Shown piece by piece: positions 27,356 to 35,359 of a DNA stretch of 64,000 bases. Each line of letters opens with the position of its first letter. Positions within the stretch are counted from its first letter, which is position 1. The stretch comes from Terriglobia bacterium (lineage in GTDB: Bacteria; Acidobacteriota; Terriglobia; Bryobacterales; Bryobacteraceae). Position numbers and translations under genes: made by a program. The notes beneath the pieces are model-generated. The model did no database searches. It saw only the letters and a list, made by a program, of their open reading frames with translations, and was not told the DNA's origin. The stretch is taken from assembly GCA_020073345.1 (NCBI GenBank), contig JAIQFI010000025.1:24121-88120 (forward strand), read 5' to 3'.

Positions 27356-28699
27356 TTACAGTTCAGACAGCTCGCTGAATTGTCCGTTGCTATCGCCGAG
27401 CTTCTCCGCAGGCACGCCGAGCTTATTCAACAGCGTCAGCTGAAGATTCGTAAGCGGCGTGTGTTCCGGATAGATGAGATGGCGGCCGCCCTTCAGCGTC
27501 CCGGAGCCGCCGCCCACCACGAACGTCGGTAGCGGGCCGTGCGTGTGCCGGTCGCTGTTACTGATTCCGGAGCCGAAAAGAAGGATGACATGATCCAGGA
27601 GCGACCCATCGCCATCCGGGGTATTGCGCAGCTTACCCAGATACTCCGTAAACAGCGCGATGTGATGCCGCTGGATGCGGGTGCATTTCTCCATCTTCAC
27701 GGGATCGTTCTGGTGGTGCGTGAGGGGATGGTGCCCTTCCGGCACGCCGATCTGCGGATAGGGCCTTCCCGTCTGCTCACGGCCGTACAGGAACGTGATG
27801 ACCCGCGTCAGGTCGGACTGGTACGCCAGCAGTTGCAAGTCATACAACAGCCGGACATGATCGTCGAAATTATCCGGGATGCCGGCAGGCTGGTGAACAT
27901 CCGGTAATTCCTTGGAACTCTGCTCCTCGGCCTTCTGAATGCGCCTCTCCACGTCCCGCAACGCCGCGAGATAGTCGTTCATCTTGTGATTGTCGGCCGT
28001 CCCGAGTTTGCGCTGGAGCTGACTCACGCGATCGTTTACGGAATCGAGCAGGCTGCGGTCCTGCTTGAGGCGCGCCGCGCGTACGCGGGCGTCCGTGCTG
28101 TCGCTTGAGCCGAACATCCGCTCGAACAGCACGCGCGGGTTGTTTTCGGCCATCAGCGGCAGCGTCGGCGTCAGCCAGGAGACCGTGCTGCTATACGCGC
28201 AACTGTAGCCCAGGTCGCAGGATCCTAAAAGGCTGTTCTCGTCGGCCGTCATCTGCAGCGAGGAGAGCTGCGTGTCGCGCTCGAATGCCTTGGCTGCGAT
28301 TTGGTCCATGGAGACGGCGTTCTCGAGCAGGCTGTCCGATTTCTTGATGTGCACGCCGGTCAGGTAGCTGCCGCATGCGCGGGAGTGGTCGCCGCCGCCG
28401 TCGCCCAGCGGCTCGGCCTGATCGCTGAACAGGCCCGTAATCACGATCAGTTTGTCCTTGAAGGGCTCGAGGCCCTTCAACGTGGGGGACAGCTCGAATT
28501 GGGAACCGGCGCCCGTCGGCAGCCATTTGTCATAAATCACGCCGTTCGGATGGTAGACGACACCGAAGCGGCGAACAGGAGTGGTGGTCGCTGCCGGCGC
28601 GAACGCCGGGATCATGGCATCGAGCAAAGGCAATGCGACGGCCGTGCCCGCTCCGCGGAGTATCGTGCGGCGTGAAATGGCCTTCTTCGTGACGAACAT
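27356..28699 (-). CDS. DUF1552 domain protein with Tat signal
   Basis: 447 residues. The twin-arginine leader AISRRTILRGAGTAVALPLLD directs folded export. The DUF1552 body includes RFGVVYHPNGVIYDKWLP, VITGLFSDQAEPLGDGGGDHSRACGSYLTG and the C-terminal LLFGSGISNSDRHTHGPLP. It resembles the alkaline-phosphatase-like sulfatase/DUF1501 group. Such genes accompany DUF1592-cytochrome genes in Planctomycetes and Acidobacteria; their joint function is unknown. GGAGA upstream of the ATG; 13 nt after the DUF1592 gene, so same operon. Confidence 0.9.
   Translation of the reverse strand: MFVTKKAISRRTILRGAGTAVALPLLDAMIPAFAPAATTTPVRRFGVVYHPNGVIYDKWLPTGAGSQFELSPTLKGLEPFKDKLIVITGLFSDQAEPLGDGGGDHSRACGSYLTGVHIKKSDSLLENAVSMDQIAAKAFERDTQLSSLQMTADENSLLGSCDLGYSCAYSSTVSWLTPTLPLMAENNPRVLFERMFGSSDSTDARVRAARLKQDRSLLDSVNDRVSQLQRKLGTADNHKMNDYLAALRDVERRIQKAEEQSSKELPDVHQPAGIPDNFDDHVRLLYDLQLLAYQSDLTRVITFLYGREQTGRPYPQIGVPEGHHPLTHHQNDPVKMEKCTRIQRHHIALFTEYLGKLRNTPDGDGSLLDHVILLFGSGISNSDRHTHGPLPTFVVGGGSGTLKGGRHLIYPEHTPLTNLQLTLLNKLGVPAEKLGDSNGQFSELSEL
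27359..27617. repeat. Direct repeat, copy 2 (3' end of the intact DUF1552 gene)
   Basis: Partner of 26197-26455. Homology stops near the codons for NTPDGDGSLLDHV. Confidence 0.8.
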
Positions 28700-28712
28700 A
28701 ATCCTGTTCTCC

Positions 28713-31109
28713 TTACTGAGATCCTATTGGCGCGGCGGTTCTCATTTGAAATGGCGCGCTCATCACGACGGCCTGAATCAGTGACGACCATCGGTACCCG
28801 TTCGCCGCCGCCGAGCGATCAATCGCGCGCACCGCGGGAGCATCATAGTACTCGAGCCCGCGGCCCAGTGCGTAAGTCAGAAGTTTTTCGGTGACGGCCT
28901 TGGCGAACTGGGTCTTCTGCGCCATCAGTGCCTGCCGCAGCTCGCGCGGCCCGTTGATTTTCGTTCCGTCCAGCAGCACGCCGGACGCGTTAATGGCCTG
29001 ACCCGCATCTGTCGTGCGCCACTGCCCGATGGCGTCGAAATTTTCGAGACTGAGCCCCAGCGGATCCATGCGCACATGGCAGCTCGCGCACACCGGGCTG
29101 GCGCGATGCGACTCCAGCATTTCCCGGACCGGCAACGGCTTGCCCTCCTTGTTGCTCGACTCGAGCGCGGGCACATTGGGGAGAGGAGGCGGCATCGGCG
29201 CGGCCAGAATATTCTCCAGCAGCCATTTTCCGCGAACCGTCGGCGAAGTACGCGTTGGGTAAGAGGTGACGGCGAGCGTGCTGGCCTTGCCCAGCAGTCC
29301 AAAGCGGTTCTCATCGGTGAGCTTCACGCGCCGGAAGTGGGTCCCGTAGATACCAGAAATTCCATAATGGCGCGCCAATTGTTCGTTGAGAAAAGTCTCA
29401 TTCGACGTCAAAAGGTCGAGGATACTGTGGTCCTCTTTCAATTGAGCGTCCAGGAACATCTCTGTCTCGGTCACGAACGCGGTGCGAAGATTGTCGTCAA
29501 ACCAGGGAAACTTCGTGCTGTCGGGATTGAGCAGCCAGACGTTACGAGTCTGCAGCCAATCTTCAAAGAAATTTTGGACTAATGAAGTGCGCGCACGGGG
29601 ATCGGCGAACATCCGCGAAACTTGCTGTTCGAGCACCGCTGGCTCATGCAGCTTGCCACGAATGGCCAAGTCCAGCAGCGTATCGTCGGGGATACTGCTC
29701 CACAAGGCGAACGACAGTCGCGACGCCAGCTCGACATCGGAAACACGATAGACGCTACCGGGAGCGGCGCCGGCCGGATCTGCCTCGATGCGGAACAGAA
29801 AATCAGGGCTTACGAGCACGCGCTCCAGCGCGGAGCGAATCCCGTCGTCGAAATTTCCGTTTGCGCGAGCGCGGTTGTAAAAGGCGAGCAGCGTCTGCAC
29901 GTCGTCATCCGTCGCGCCACGCCGATACGCCCGGCGTGCCAGGTTGGACGCGATCTTCGTCGCGCAGGGAGCCTCTTCAGACGCAGTCGCGGGATGGCAC
30001 ACATAAAGAAGCCGGCGGCTCGGAGAGTCTTGCGGCACTTTGCCGTTATACGGACCACCGATCAGCAACGCCGCGATGGCGATGGGCGAGCTTGCGTTGT
30101 CGGAATTGCGGCTGTAGAGCGACAGGCGATCCGGACCCCCGCCTTCCGGCACGGCATCGTCGGATTTGAGCATGGTGGTCATCACCTGATGCAGGCCGGC
30201 CTTCACCGGTACGCGAGCCTGCAGCGCTTCGTCGCCGTCGTAGACAAAAGTCCTCGACGGTGGTGTTCCTCCGCCGAGCGTAAACTGCGCCACGCGCACT
30301 CCATCCACGCGGATCTCGAATTGATTCTGGACGTTCAGGCCGCGGATTGAGGTTTCCCAGGCCCGTTGCAGCCGAAGCTTGAACACGTACTCCCCGTCTA
30401 CCGGGAAATAGTGGCGCGCGGCAATACCACCTTTGGTGCCCAGAGGGAAGTCTTCGCCCAGACGCTCCGTCTGGCGAAGGTATGTCTGGTCGTTGGCGCT
30501 GTTCTTCAACGCGCCGTAGCGCACGAACACCGCAGGCATGTTCGGATCGCCCACGGCCCGCCGCGCGATGGCCGCCGCCGCGGATACATACCGGTCTAAC
30601 AGCGCCGGTGGCAGCGAAAGCGCTTCCGCGTTGTTCTCGAAACCGAACGCCTGCTCATCCGGCGGCAGCGTCGTTTGGGCGTCTACTTCCACCGCGACCA
30701 GATCCCGCACGGCGTTGGCGTATTCAGCACGATTAAGACGATGTAAGCTGGCGGTCCGCCCCGGGTTCACGTGAGCCTCGCGGTCGATTCCCGCTTCCAG
30801 CCAACCGGCAACCGAATCGTAGGTCGCGTTATCGGGGCGGGGCAGGCCAGGAGGTGGCATCGCACGGCTTCGCAGCTTCACGATGACCTTTTCCCAAGCC
30901 TCCGCCGAGTTGGCGACGATCACAGAATCCGCACGATCCAAAGCCAGGCCCGCGGTCTTCAGCCTCTGGTTATGGCAGGAGACGCAGTACTTATTCACCA
31001 GGTCGGCCGCGGGCGTGGCGGACGCTGGCTTGTCCTGAAAACCGAAAGCCGCAACAGCAAAAACCGCCAGACATGCCGTCGCGATCCCGTATATGCCGTG
31101 GCGTGTCAT
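28713..31109 (-). CDS. DUF1592/DUF1588/DUF1585 protein with N-terminal cytochrome c motif
   Basis: 798 residues with a signal peptide. An N-terminal heme site NKYCVSCHNQRLKTAGLALD (about 40-60) is followed by the planctomycete-type modules: LHRLNRAEYANAVRDLVAVEVD (DUF1587), YVCHPATASEEAPCATKIASNLARRAYRR (DUF1595), LASRLSFALWSSIPDD (DUF1592), SYPTRTSPTVRGKWLLENIL and CASCHVRMDPLGLSLENFDAIG (DUF1588, second CxxCH) and a DUF1585 end. It is probably a periplasmic multi-domain redox protein. Located between an ankyrin gene (9 nt upstream) and DUF1552 (13 nt downstream). Confidence 0.9.
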   Translation of the reverse strand: MTRHGIYGIATACLAVFAVAAFGFQDKPASATPAADLVNKYCVSCHNQRLKTAGLALDRADSVIVANSAEAWEKVIVKLRSRAMPPPGLPRPDNATYDSVAGWLEAGIDREAHVNPGRTASLHRLNRAEYANAVRDLVAVEVDAQTTLPPDEQAFGFENNAEALSLPPALLDRYVSAAAAIARRAVGDPNMPAVFVRYGALKNSANDQTYLRQTERLGEDFPLGTKGGIAARHYFPVDGEYVFKLRLQRAWETSIRGLNVQNQFEIRVDGVRVAQFTLGGGTPPSRTFVYDGDEALQARVPVKAGLHQVMTTMLKSDDAVPEGGGPDRLSLYSRNSDNASSPIAIAALLIGGPYNGKVPQDSPSRRLLYVCHPATASEEAPCATKIASNLARRAYRRGATDDDVQTLLAFYNRARANGNFDDGIRSALERVLVSPDFLFRIEADPAGAAPGSVYRVSDVELASRLSFALWSSIPDDTLLDLAIRGKLHEPAVLEQQVSRMFADPRARTSLVQNFFEDWLQTRNVWLLNPDSTKFPWFDDNLRTAFVTETEMFLDAQLKEDHSILDLLTSNETFLNEQLARHYGISGIYGTHFRRVKLTDENRFGLLGKASTLAVTSYPTRTSPTVRGKWLLENILAAPMPPPLPNVPALESSNKEGKPLPVREMLESHRASPVCASCHVRMDPLGLSLENFDAIGQWRTTDAGQAINASGVLLDGTKINGPRELRQALMAQKTQFAKAVTEKLLTYALGRGLEYYDAPAVRAIDRSAAANGYRWSSLIQAVVMSAPFQMRTAAPIGSQ

Positions 31110-31118
31110 GCTGATTCC

Positions 31119-32687
31119 TCACTTCACTTCCCGGCACCGATTCTGGGACTCGCACACGACTCCCAGCTTCGGATCCGCGCCGTGCTTCAGCAGCAGATCT
31201 ACGCCTTCCTTGTTAACCAGGACGCCGCCGAGCCGGTCGCCTTGACCGTTGGCCGCGCGGTACGGCGTCGTGCCGGCCTTGCTGACCGAATTCACGTTCA
31301 CGCCCAGATCGATCAATTGCGCCAGAAGCGTGTTCCACCCGCGATACGCCGGGCCAAACAAGGCGTTCTCGCCGACGTTCGTCTCGCCTTTCGGGTCGAC
31401 GCCGCTATCCAACAGAAGCTTCACCGCATCGATCGCTTGCGCCTCGGTGACCAAAGACTCCCCGATGCCGTGGTTCAGGCCCGTGGCAGCCATAATGGAT
31501 GTCGCCTTCGTCGCAGTGGGGATCTTGGGATCAGCGCCGGCCGCGAGCAGAATGCGCATCATCTCCACGTCATCGACCGAAGCGGCCAGCAGCAAAGGAG
31601 TCGCCCCGACGGCGTCCGTGTATCCGGTAGCGAACGACGGCTGGCGATTGGTCATGCGCGCGTTCACATTTGCGCCGTGAGCCAGCAGGGCCTTTACCAG
31701 ACGCAGCTTGGCCTGGCGATCAGGAATTCCGGACATGGGGTCTTCAAAACCGTACACCGGATTCGCGGCGTAGCCTTCCCAGGTGGTGGACGCCCAATGC
31801 AGAGGTGTAAAGCCCGCGGCATCAATGTTGGGATCGGCGCCATGATCCAGCAGATACAGCGCGAGGTCTACCTGGGCCCGCAAGGTCGCGACCAGCAAGG
31901 GAGTGTAGCCCGCGGCTGCCCCAGGCCTGGCAGTCCTGGTAAGTCCAATGGTAACGACTGGCTCTTCGTTGTCGCCAGTCTTCGCCTGATCAGTCTGAGT
32001 CTGGATGTTCACATCCACTCCGGCAGCCAGCAACAACTTGACGCTCTCCAGGTCCCCGACTCGCGCCGAGAAGTGTATCGGAGTGAACCCTTCTTTGCTG
32101 CGGGCCTTGAGATCCGCGTGCGCTGCGATGAGCGCACTCACCACGTTCGAGTGACGTTCGGCGGCGGCCCACATTAATGCCGTTTGGCTCTGAGTTGGCT
32201 CCTTCGCGTTGACCGCCGCGCCGAATTCGATCAGCAGGCGGACTGCGTCGGCGTTGCCCGTCTTCGCGCAGGTCATCAGCGGAGTTTCGCCCGTGGCGAT
32301 CGCCGTGTTTGGATTCGCGCCCGATTTCAGGAGTAGCCGCACAAATTCGACGCTTCCGTTGGTGCACGCTTGCGATAACGGCGTCATGCGGAATTCGTTT
32401 GCCGCATTCGCGTCCGCGCCCGCCTTCAGCAGTAGATCCGCTGTTTCTGTATCGTTCCAGTGCGCCAGCCAAAGTAGCGCTGTCGAGCCATCGCTGGACT
32501 GCGCATTGACGTCAACCTTTTGATTCAGTAGCGCACGAACGGTCTTGGAGTCTTGCGTTCTGGCAGCATCGAGGAGTCGCGAATCGCTCGTGCCGGCGGC
32601 AGTCGCCACCCCGGCGAAACCGGACACCACGAGCAGCGTCAACGCCAACGCCCTTACCAAGCAGTGCCTCTGGTGTCGGTCAAACAT
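31119..32687 (-). CDS. Secreted ankyrin-repeat protein
   Basis: 522 residues with a signal peptide (ALALTLLVVSGFAGVATAA). At least ten ankyrin repeats run from about residue 35 to the end, e.g. DGSTALLWLAHWNDTETADLLLKAGADANAANEF (in part), TPLMTCAKTGNADAVRLLIEFGA, FTPLHWASTTWEGYA. The C-terminus ends with two cysteines (CESQNRCREVK). It probably serves as a binding partner for the exported DUF1592/DUF1552 proteins encoded in the same operon. A degraded copy of its 5' end lies at 33543-33728. Confidence 0.88.
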   Translation of the reverse strand: MFDRHQRHCLVRALALTLLVVSGFAGVATAAGTSDSRLLDAARTQDSKTVRALLNQKVDVNAQSSDGSTALLWLAHWNDTETADLLLKAGADANAANEFRMTPLSQACTNGSVEFVRLLLKSGANPNTAIATGETPLMTCAKTGNADAVRLLIEFGAAVNAKEPTQSQTALMWAAAERHSNVVSALIAAHADLKARSKEGFTPIHFSARVGDLESVKLLLAAGVDVNIQTQTDQAKTGDNEEPVVTIGLTRTARPGAAAGYTPLLVATLRAQVDLALYLLDHGADPNIDAAGFTPLHWASTTWEGYAANPVYGFEDPMSGIPDRQAKLRLVKALLAHGANVNARMTNRQPSFATGYTDAVGATPLLLAASVDDVEMMRILLAAGADPKIPTATKATSIMAATGLNHGIGESLVTEAQAIDAVKLLLDSGVDPKGETNVGENALFGPAYRGWNTLLAQLIDLGVNVNSVSKAGTTPYRAANGQGDRLGGVLVNKEGVDLLLKHGADPKLGVVCESQNRCREVK

Positions 32688-32829
32688 GCCGCGCCCCCTT
32701 CGTCGTAAAGCATTCTGCCCGCAGCTATTATACGAGATTTGGAGGGTCGGCGAAGGGTCCCCTGAGCGACAGGTTCAACCAAGAGACGGCGAGCCGGGTC
32801 CTGCTTGCCTATAGTCTCGGAAACGACCT

Positions 32830-33495
32830 CTAACAGCCGCGCGTGCGAAAACGCGATCGGCCCGCGAGCAGCGCCAAGCCGCTGCCGAGGAGAAGCAGGC
32901 TGGTCGGCTCTGGTACCAGGGTGGCGGTAAAGGTCCCCACAGTGGTTGGCGAGAAATTTGCGGTGAAGCTCAGGTCGCCCAACGTCGTGTGAAAGAAGAG
33001 GCTGGTAGGGTATCCGATACCTCCTGGGCTCCCCGTGATCGGGCCGATGGACGTTTTGAGATCGTAGCCGAGTAGCGCATTGCTGCCTTCGACCCCGATT
33101 CCAGTAAGGGAATCAAATGACAGAGTACTGTCCAATGTTCCGATTGCGACGTAGGGCAGAACAGGGAACCCGGTGTCGATAGAAACAGGCGTAGGAATTG
33201 AAACAATTCCACTCGGATCGCTGACGGTAGCGGTTCCGATGCCGGCGATCGTCACCGTTGTCGCACTACTCACGTTACCGAAAAAAGCAAAGCCTTCAAT
33301 AACACCAGAAACGACGTTGGCGGTGTCTCCACTCACTGTTACCTGCACCTGGACGTCCGAAAAGGCTGTCCCCCCGATCATGCCCGACGCCGTTCCCGAC
33401 TCCATATAGATAATCGGACTGGCTCCAACCACGGTAGCGATGCCAAGCAGGGCCACCACTAAGGCGACCGGGTGAATCAGCGATGTCGATCTCAT
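32830..33495 (-). CDS. PEP-CTERM sorting-domain protein
   Basis: 221 residues. Signal peptide (VALVVALLGIATVVGASPI), then a beta-rich Thr/Ser/Gly body without a recognised domain, and a C-terminal exosortase signal: VPEPTSLLLLGSGLALLAG followed by RSRFRTRG. Such proteins are cut and anchored by an exosortase, often in organisms making exopolysaccharide; no exosortase gene is in this window. It lies between the intact ankyrin gene and a duplicated 5' fragment of it. Confidence 0.88.
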   Translation of the reverse strand: MRSTSLIHPVALVVALLGIATVVGASPIIYMESGTASGMIGGTAFSDVQVQVTVSGDTANVVSGVIEGFAFFGNVSSATTVTIAGIGTATVSDPSGIVSIPTPVSIDTGFPVLPYVAIGTLDSTLSFDSLTGIGVEGSNALLGYDLKTSIGPITGSPGGIGYPTSLFFHTTLGDLSFTANFSPTTVGTFTATLVPEPTSLLLLGSGLALLAGRSRFRTRGC

Positions 33496-33542
33496 AGAGA
33501 AGATATTGTATCCGGAGCTACGACAGGGATCAAGGATAATTG

Positions 33543-33728
33543 CTAATGATTGGTAATAGTCCGCGTAGTACCGCGAACCGCCTTGGCGTCTTGCGTTCTG
33601 GCGGCATCGGGCAGTCGCGAATCGCTCGTGACGGCGGCGGTTGCCGTCGCTACGGTGAAACCAGACACCACGAGCAGCGTCAATGCCAGCCTTCTTGCCA
33701 AGCAGTGCCTCTGGTGTCGGTCAACCAT
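33543..33728 (-). pseudogene. 5' fragment of the ankyrin gene (duplicate of the 31119-32687 start)
   Basis: MVDRHQRHCLARRLALTLLVVSGF and TSDSRLPDAARTQDAKAVR match the first about 50 residues of the intact ankyrin protein, then the sequence breaks off (GTTRTITNH) and stops after 61 codons. The similarity continues upstream of the ATG (33726-33800 against 32685-32760), so the promoter region was copied too. The copy could still be transcribed, but it contains no repeats. Confidence 0.75.
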
Positions 33729-33848
33729 GCCGCGCCCCCTTCGTCCTAAAGCATTCTGCCCGCAGCCATTATACGGGATTTGAACAGTCGCGAAGGGCCC
33801 TATGAACTGTACGGGGCGAACGCCCCGGACCGGGCGGTTGACGGCCTA

Positions 33849-34877
33849 CTACTTATCTCGAACTTCGAGTCGTGTGGTCGCTAGGGAGATTCTCTCGCCT
33901 GGTTTCGTAAAGAAACGCCAAAGCTCGTCCGGAGCATCGACATCCGCGCTGGTGGGGCCCAGGATCCTGGGCTGGCGAACGAGCGGTTGCGAGATCGTGT
34001 GTCCGCCCCCGTGTATCACCAGCAGTTCGATGTTCGCCCTGCCGCCGGACCAAGTGCGCCGCTCCACCCAGGTGGAAGGATGGCTGTTATGGTTGGGAAG
34101 CCGTTCGATGCGGGGCTGACTTCCATGCCCGGCCAACTCGGCGAAATAACGCGCGCTTTGTTCCGCCGACTGTACATTCCCCAGGCTCATCGTCCAGACG
34201 CTGCTCTTGTTTCCTCCGTCGAACGGATTAATCCGATCGGCAGTCCCGTTCAGGATCGCGATGGAGACGGGCGTTCGGGAAGGAACGCAGTCGGAATCGG
34301 CCTCGGTTGGCAGACTCGCGGAAATGGCGGCCGCGGCCGTGAAGGCTTCGGGTGCCTCCACTGCCAAGCGGTAAACCATAAGCCCGCCGGTTGAGTATCC
34401 CAGGATGTACACCGGCCGGCCCGAGCCATAACGCGCCTGTAAATTCGCGATCACTGCTTTCAGGAAGCCGACATCGTCGATGCCCTGACGCCTGGCCGGG
34501 TTGTTAGGAGCCACGCGGCAATCGTTCCAGCTTCCGGCAAACGAATCTGGATACGCCACCATGAACCCGTGCCGGTCGGCAAGGGCTTCGAACTCGTAAC
34601 CGGTGAAGGCGCGGAGTTTCTCGCCGTCGCTGTTGGCCCCGTGCAGAGCCACCACCAGCGGAGCATTTCCCGCCAGCTGAGGTGGCATATAAAACGAGAA
34701 AGAGCGAACCAGCCCGCCGGCTTCCAAGTGGTCCGTTTGAAGAGTTCCCGACAGAGCAGGAGGGTGCGGAGGGGAAAACTCAAAGTAATAACGCCACCAC
34801 ATCCCGGCCATCGCCGGCATGAGTACGCAAACCGTCAAGGCTGGCGCGAGAAGGTCGTGAAACCAATTACTTTTCAC
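33849..34877 (-). CDS. Esterase of the PHB-depolymerase/feruloyl-esterase-like group
   Basis: 342 residues with an N-terminal membrane/signal segment (LLAPALTVCVLMPAMAGMWW). Alpha/beta-hydrolase landmarks: VVALHGANSDGEKLRAF, VAYPDSFAGSWNDCR, DVGFLKAVIANL, nucleophile ILGYSTGGLMVYRLA, acid region ILNGTADRINPFDGG and histidine in IHGGGHTISQP. This is the LpqC/esterase-PHB arrangement; substrate may be a polyester or an acylated polysaccharide. Its start overlaps the upstream STAS-like gene by 11 nt, so it is co-transcribed from the sigma-54 promoter at 35254-35270. Confidence 0.85.
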   Translation of the reverse strand: MKSNWFHDLLAPALTVCVLMPAMAGMWWRYYFEFSPPHPPALSGTLQTDHLEAGGLVRSFSFYMPPQLAGNAPLVVALHGANSDGEKLRAFTGYEFEALADRHGFMVAYPDSFAGSWNDCRVAPNNPARRQGIDDVGFLKAVIANLQARYGSGRPVYILGYSTGGLMVYRLAVEAPEAFTAAAAISASLPTEADSDCVPSRTPVSIAILNGTADRINPFDGGNKSSVWTMSLGNVQSAEQSARYFAELAGHGSQPRIERLPNHNSHPSTWVERRTWSGGRANIELLVIHGGGHTISQPLVRQPRILGPTSADVDAPDELWRFFTKPGERISLATTRLEVRDK

Positions 34878-35238
34878 GGCGTACCTCCTTCAGACTGGAA
34901 GAGCTCTTCCAGGGGTTGGAGTTCACACAGCACGAACGATGGTCGGAGGTCGGTTCGAGCACTTGGCCGCGCAAGCCTCCGGAGTCCGCCATGTTCTTGA
35001 TCCCGGTCGGACAATTCAGCAACAGAACGTGTTTCGGCAAGATCCGGACCAGCAACTCGGACGGCTTCCGGTCCACGCGCGAAACATCGCAGAAATCCAG
35101 CACGATCCATCTTCCGGCTTCGCCCTCGAGCTCCTTCAGGAACTCTGACCAGCCCGTCATATCGAAGTCGGTGACTTGACCGGCGATCTTCACGATGGCT
35201 ACGGAGGAGGTTTCAAGAACTCGGCTGATTCTGTACAT
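34867..35238 (-). CDS. Small STAS-like (anti-anti-sigma type) protein
   Basis: 123 residues from the ATG at 35238 (one at 35277 would lie upstream of the predicted transcription start). The core ISRVLETSSVAIVKIAGQVTD, WIVLDFCDVSRVDRKPSELLVRI has the alternating strand-helix pattern of STAS domains, though the usual phosphorylatable serine context is not clear. The C-terminal 30 residues are Ser/Lys-rich and overlap the esterase gene. A regulatory or scaffold role is inferred only from fold. Confidence 0.6.
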   Translation of the reverse strand: MYRISRVLETSSVAIVKIAGQVTDFDMTGWSEFLKELEGEAGRWIVLDFCDVSRVDRKPSELLVRILPKHVLLLNCPTGIKNMADSGGLRGQVLEPTSDHRSCCVNSNPWKSSSSLKEVRREK

Positions 35239-35253
35239 GGCGATCTCGATAGG

Positions 35254-35270
35254 AGCACGAATCGTGCCAA
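35254..35270 (-). promoter_or_regulatory. Sigma-54 (-24/-12) promoter of the STAS-esterase operon
   Basis: On the minus strand TTGGCACGATTCGTGCT, a near-exact match to TTGGCACG-N4-TTGCA with the required GG-N10-GC spacing. The start site would fall near 35243, only about 5 nt before the ATG at 35238. Confidence 0.8.
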
Positions 35271-35322
35271 CGTACAAAATATTGTTTCTATTGGATTTAT
35301 TTACGGAAGGACTTATAGATAT

Positions 35323-35336
35323 GCTGATATTTCAAC
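35323..35336. promoter_or_regulatory. Putative activator-binding palindrome (copy 1)
   Basis: GCTGATATTTCAAC, one mismatch from the perfect 14-bp palindrome seen at 38784-38797 (as its reverse complement). It sits 53 bp upstream of the -24 element at 35254-35270 and next to the activator gene. Confidence 0.55.
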
Positions 35337-35359
35337 GCAATGCGGAAGGATGAACATTC

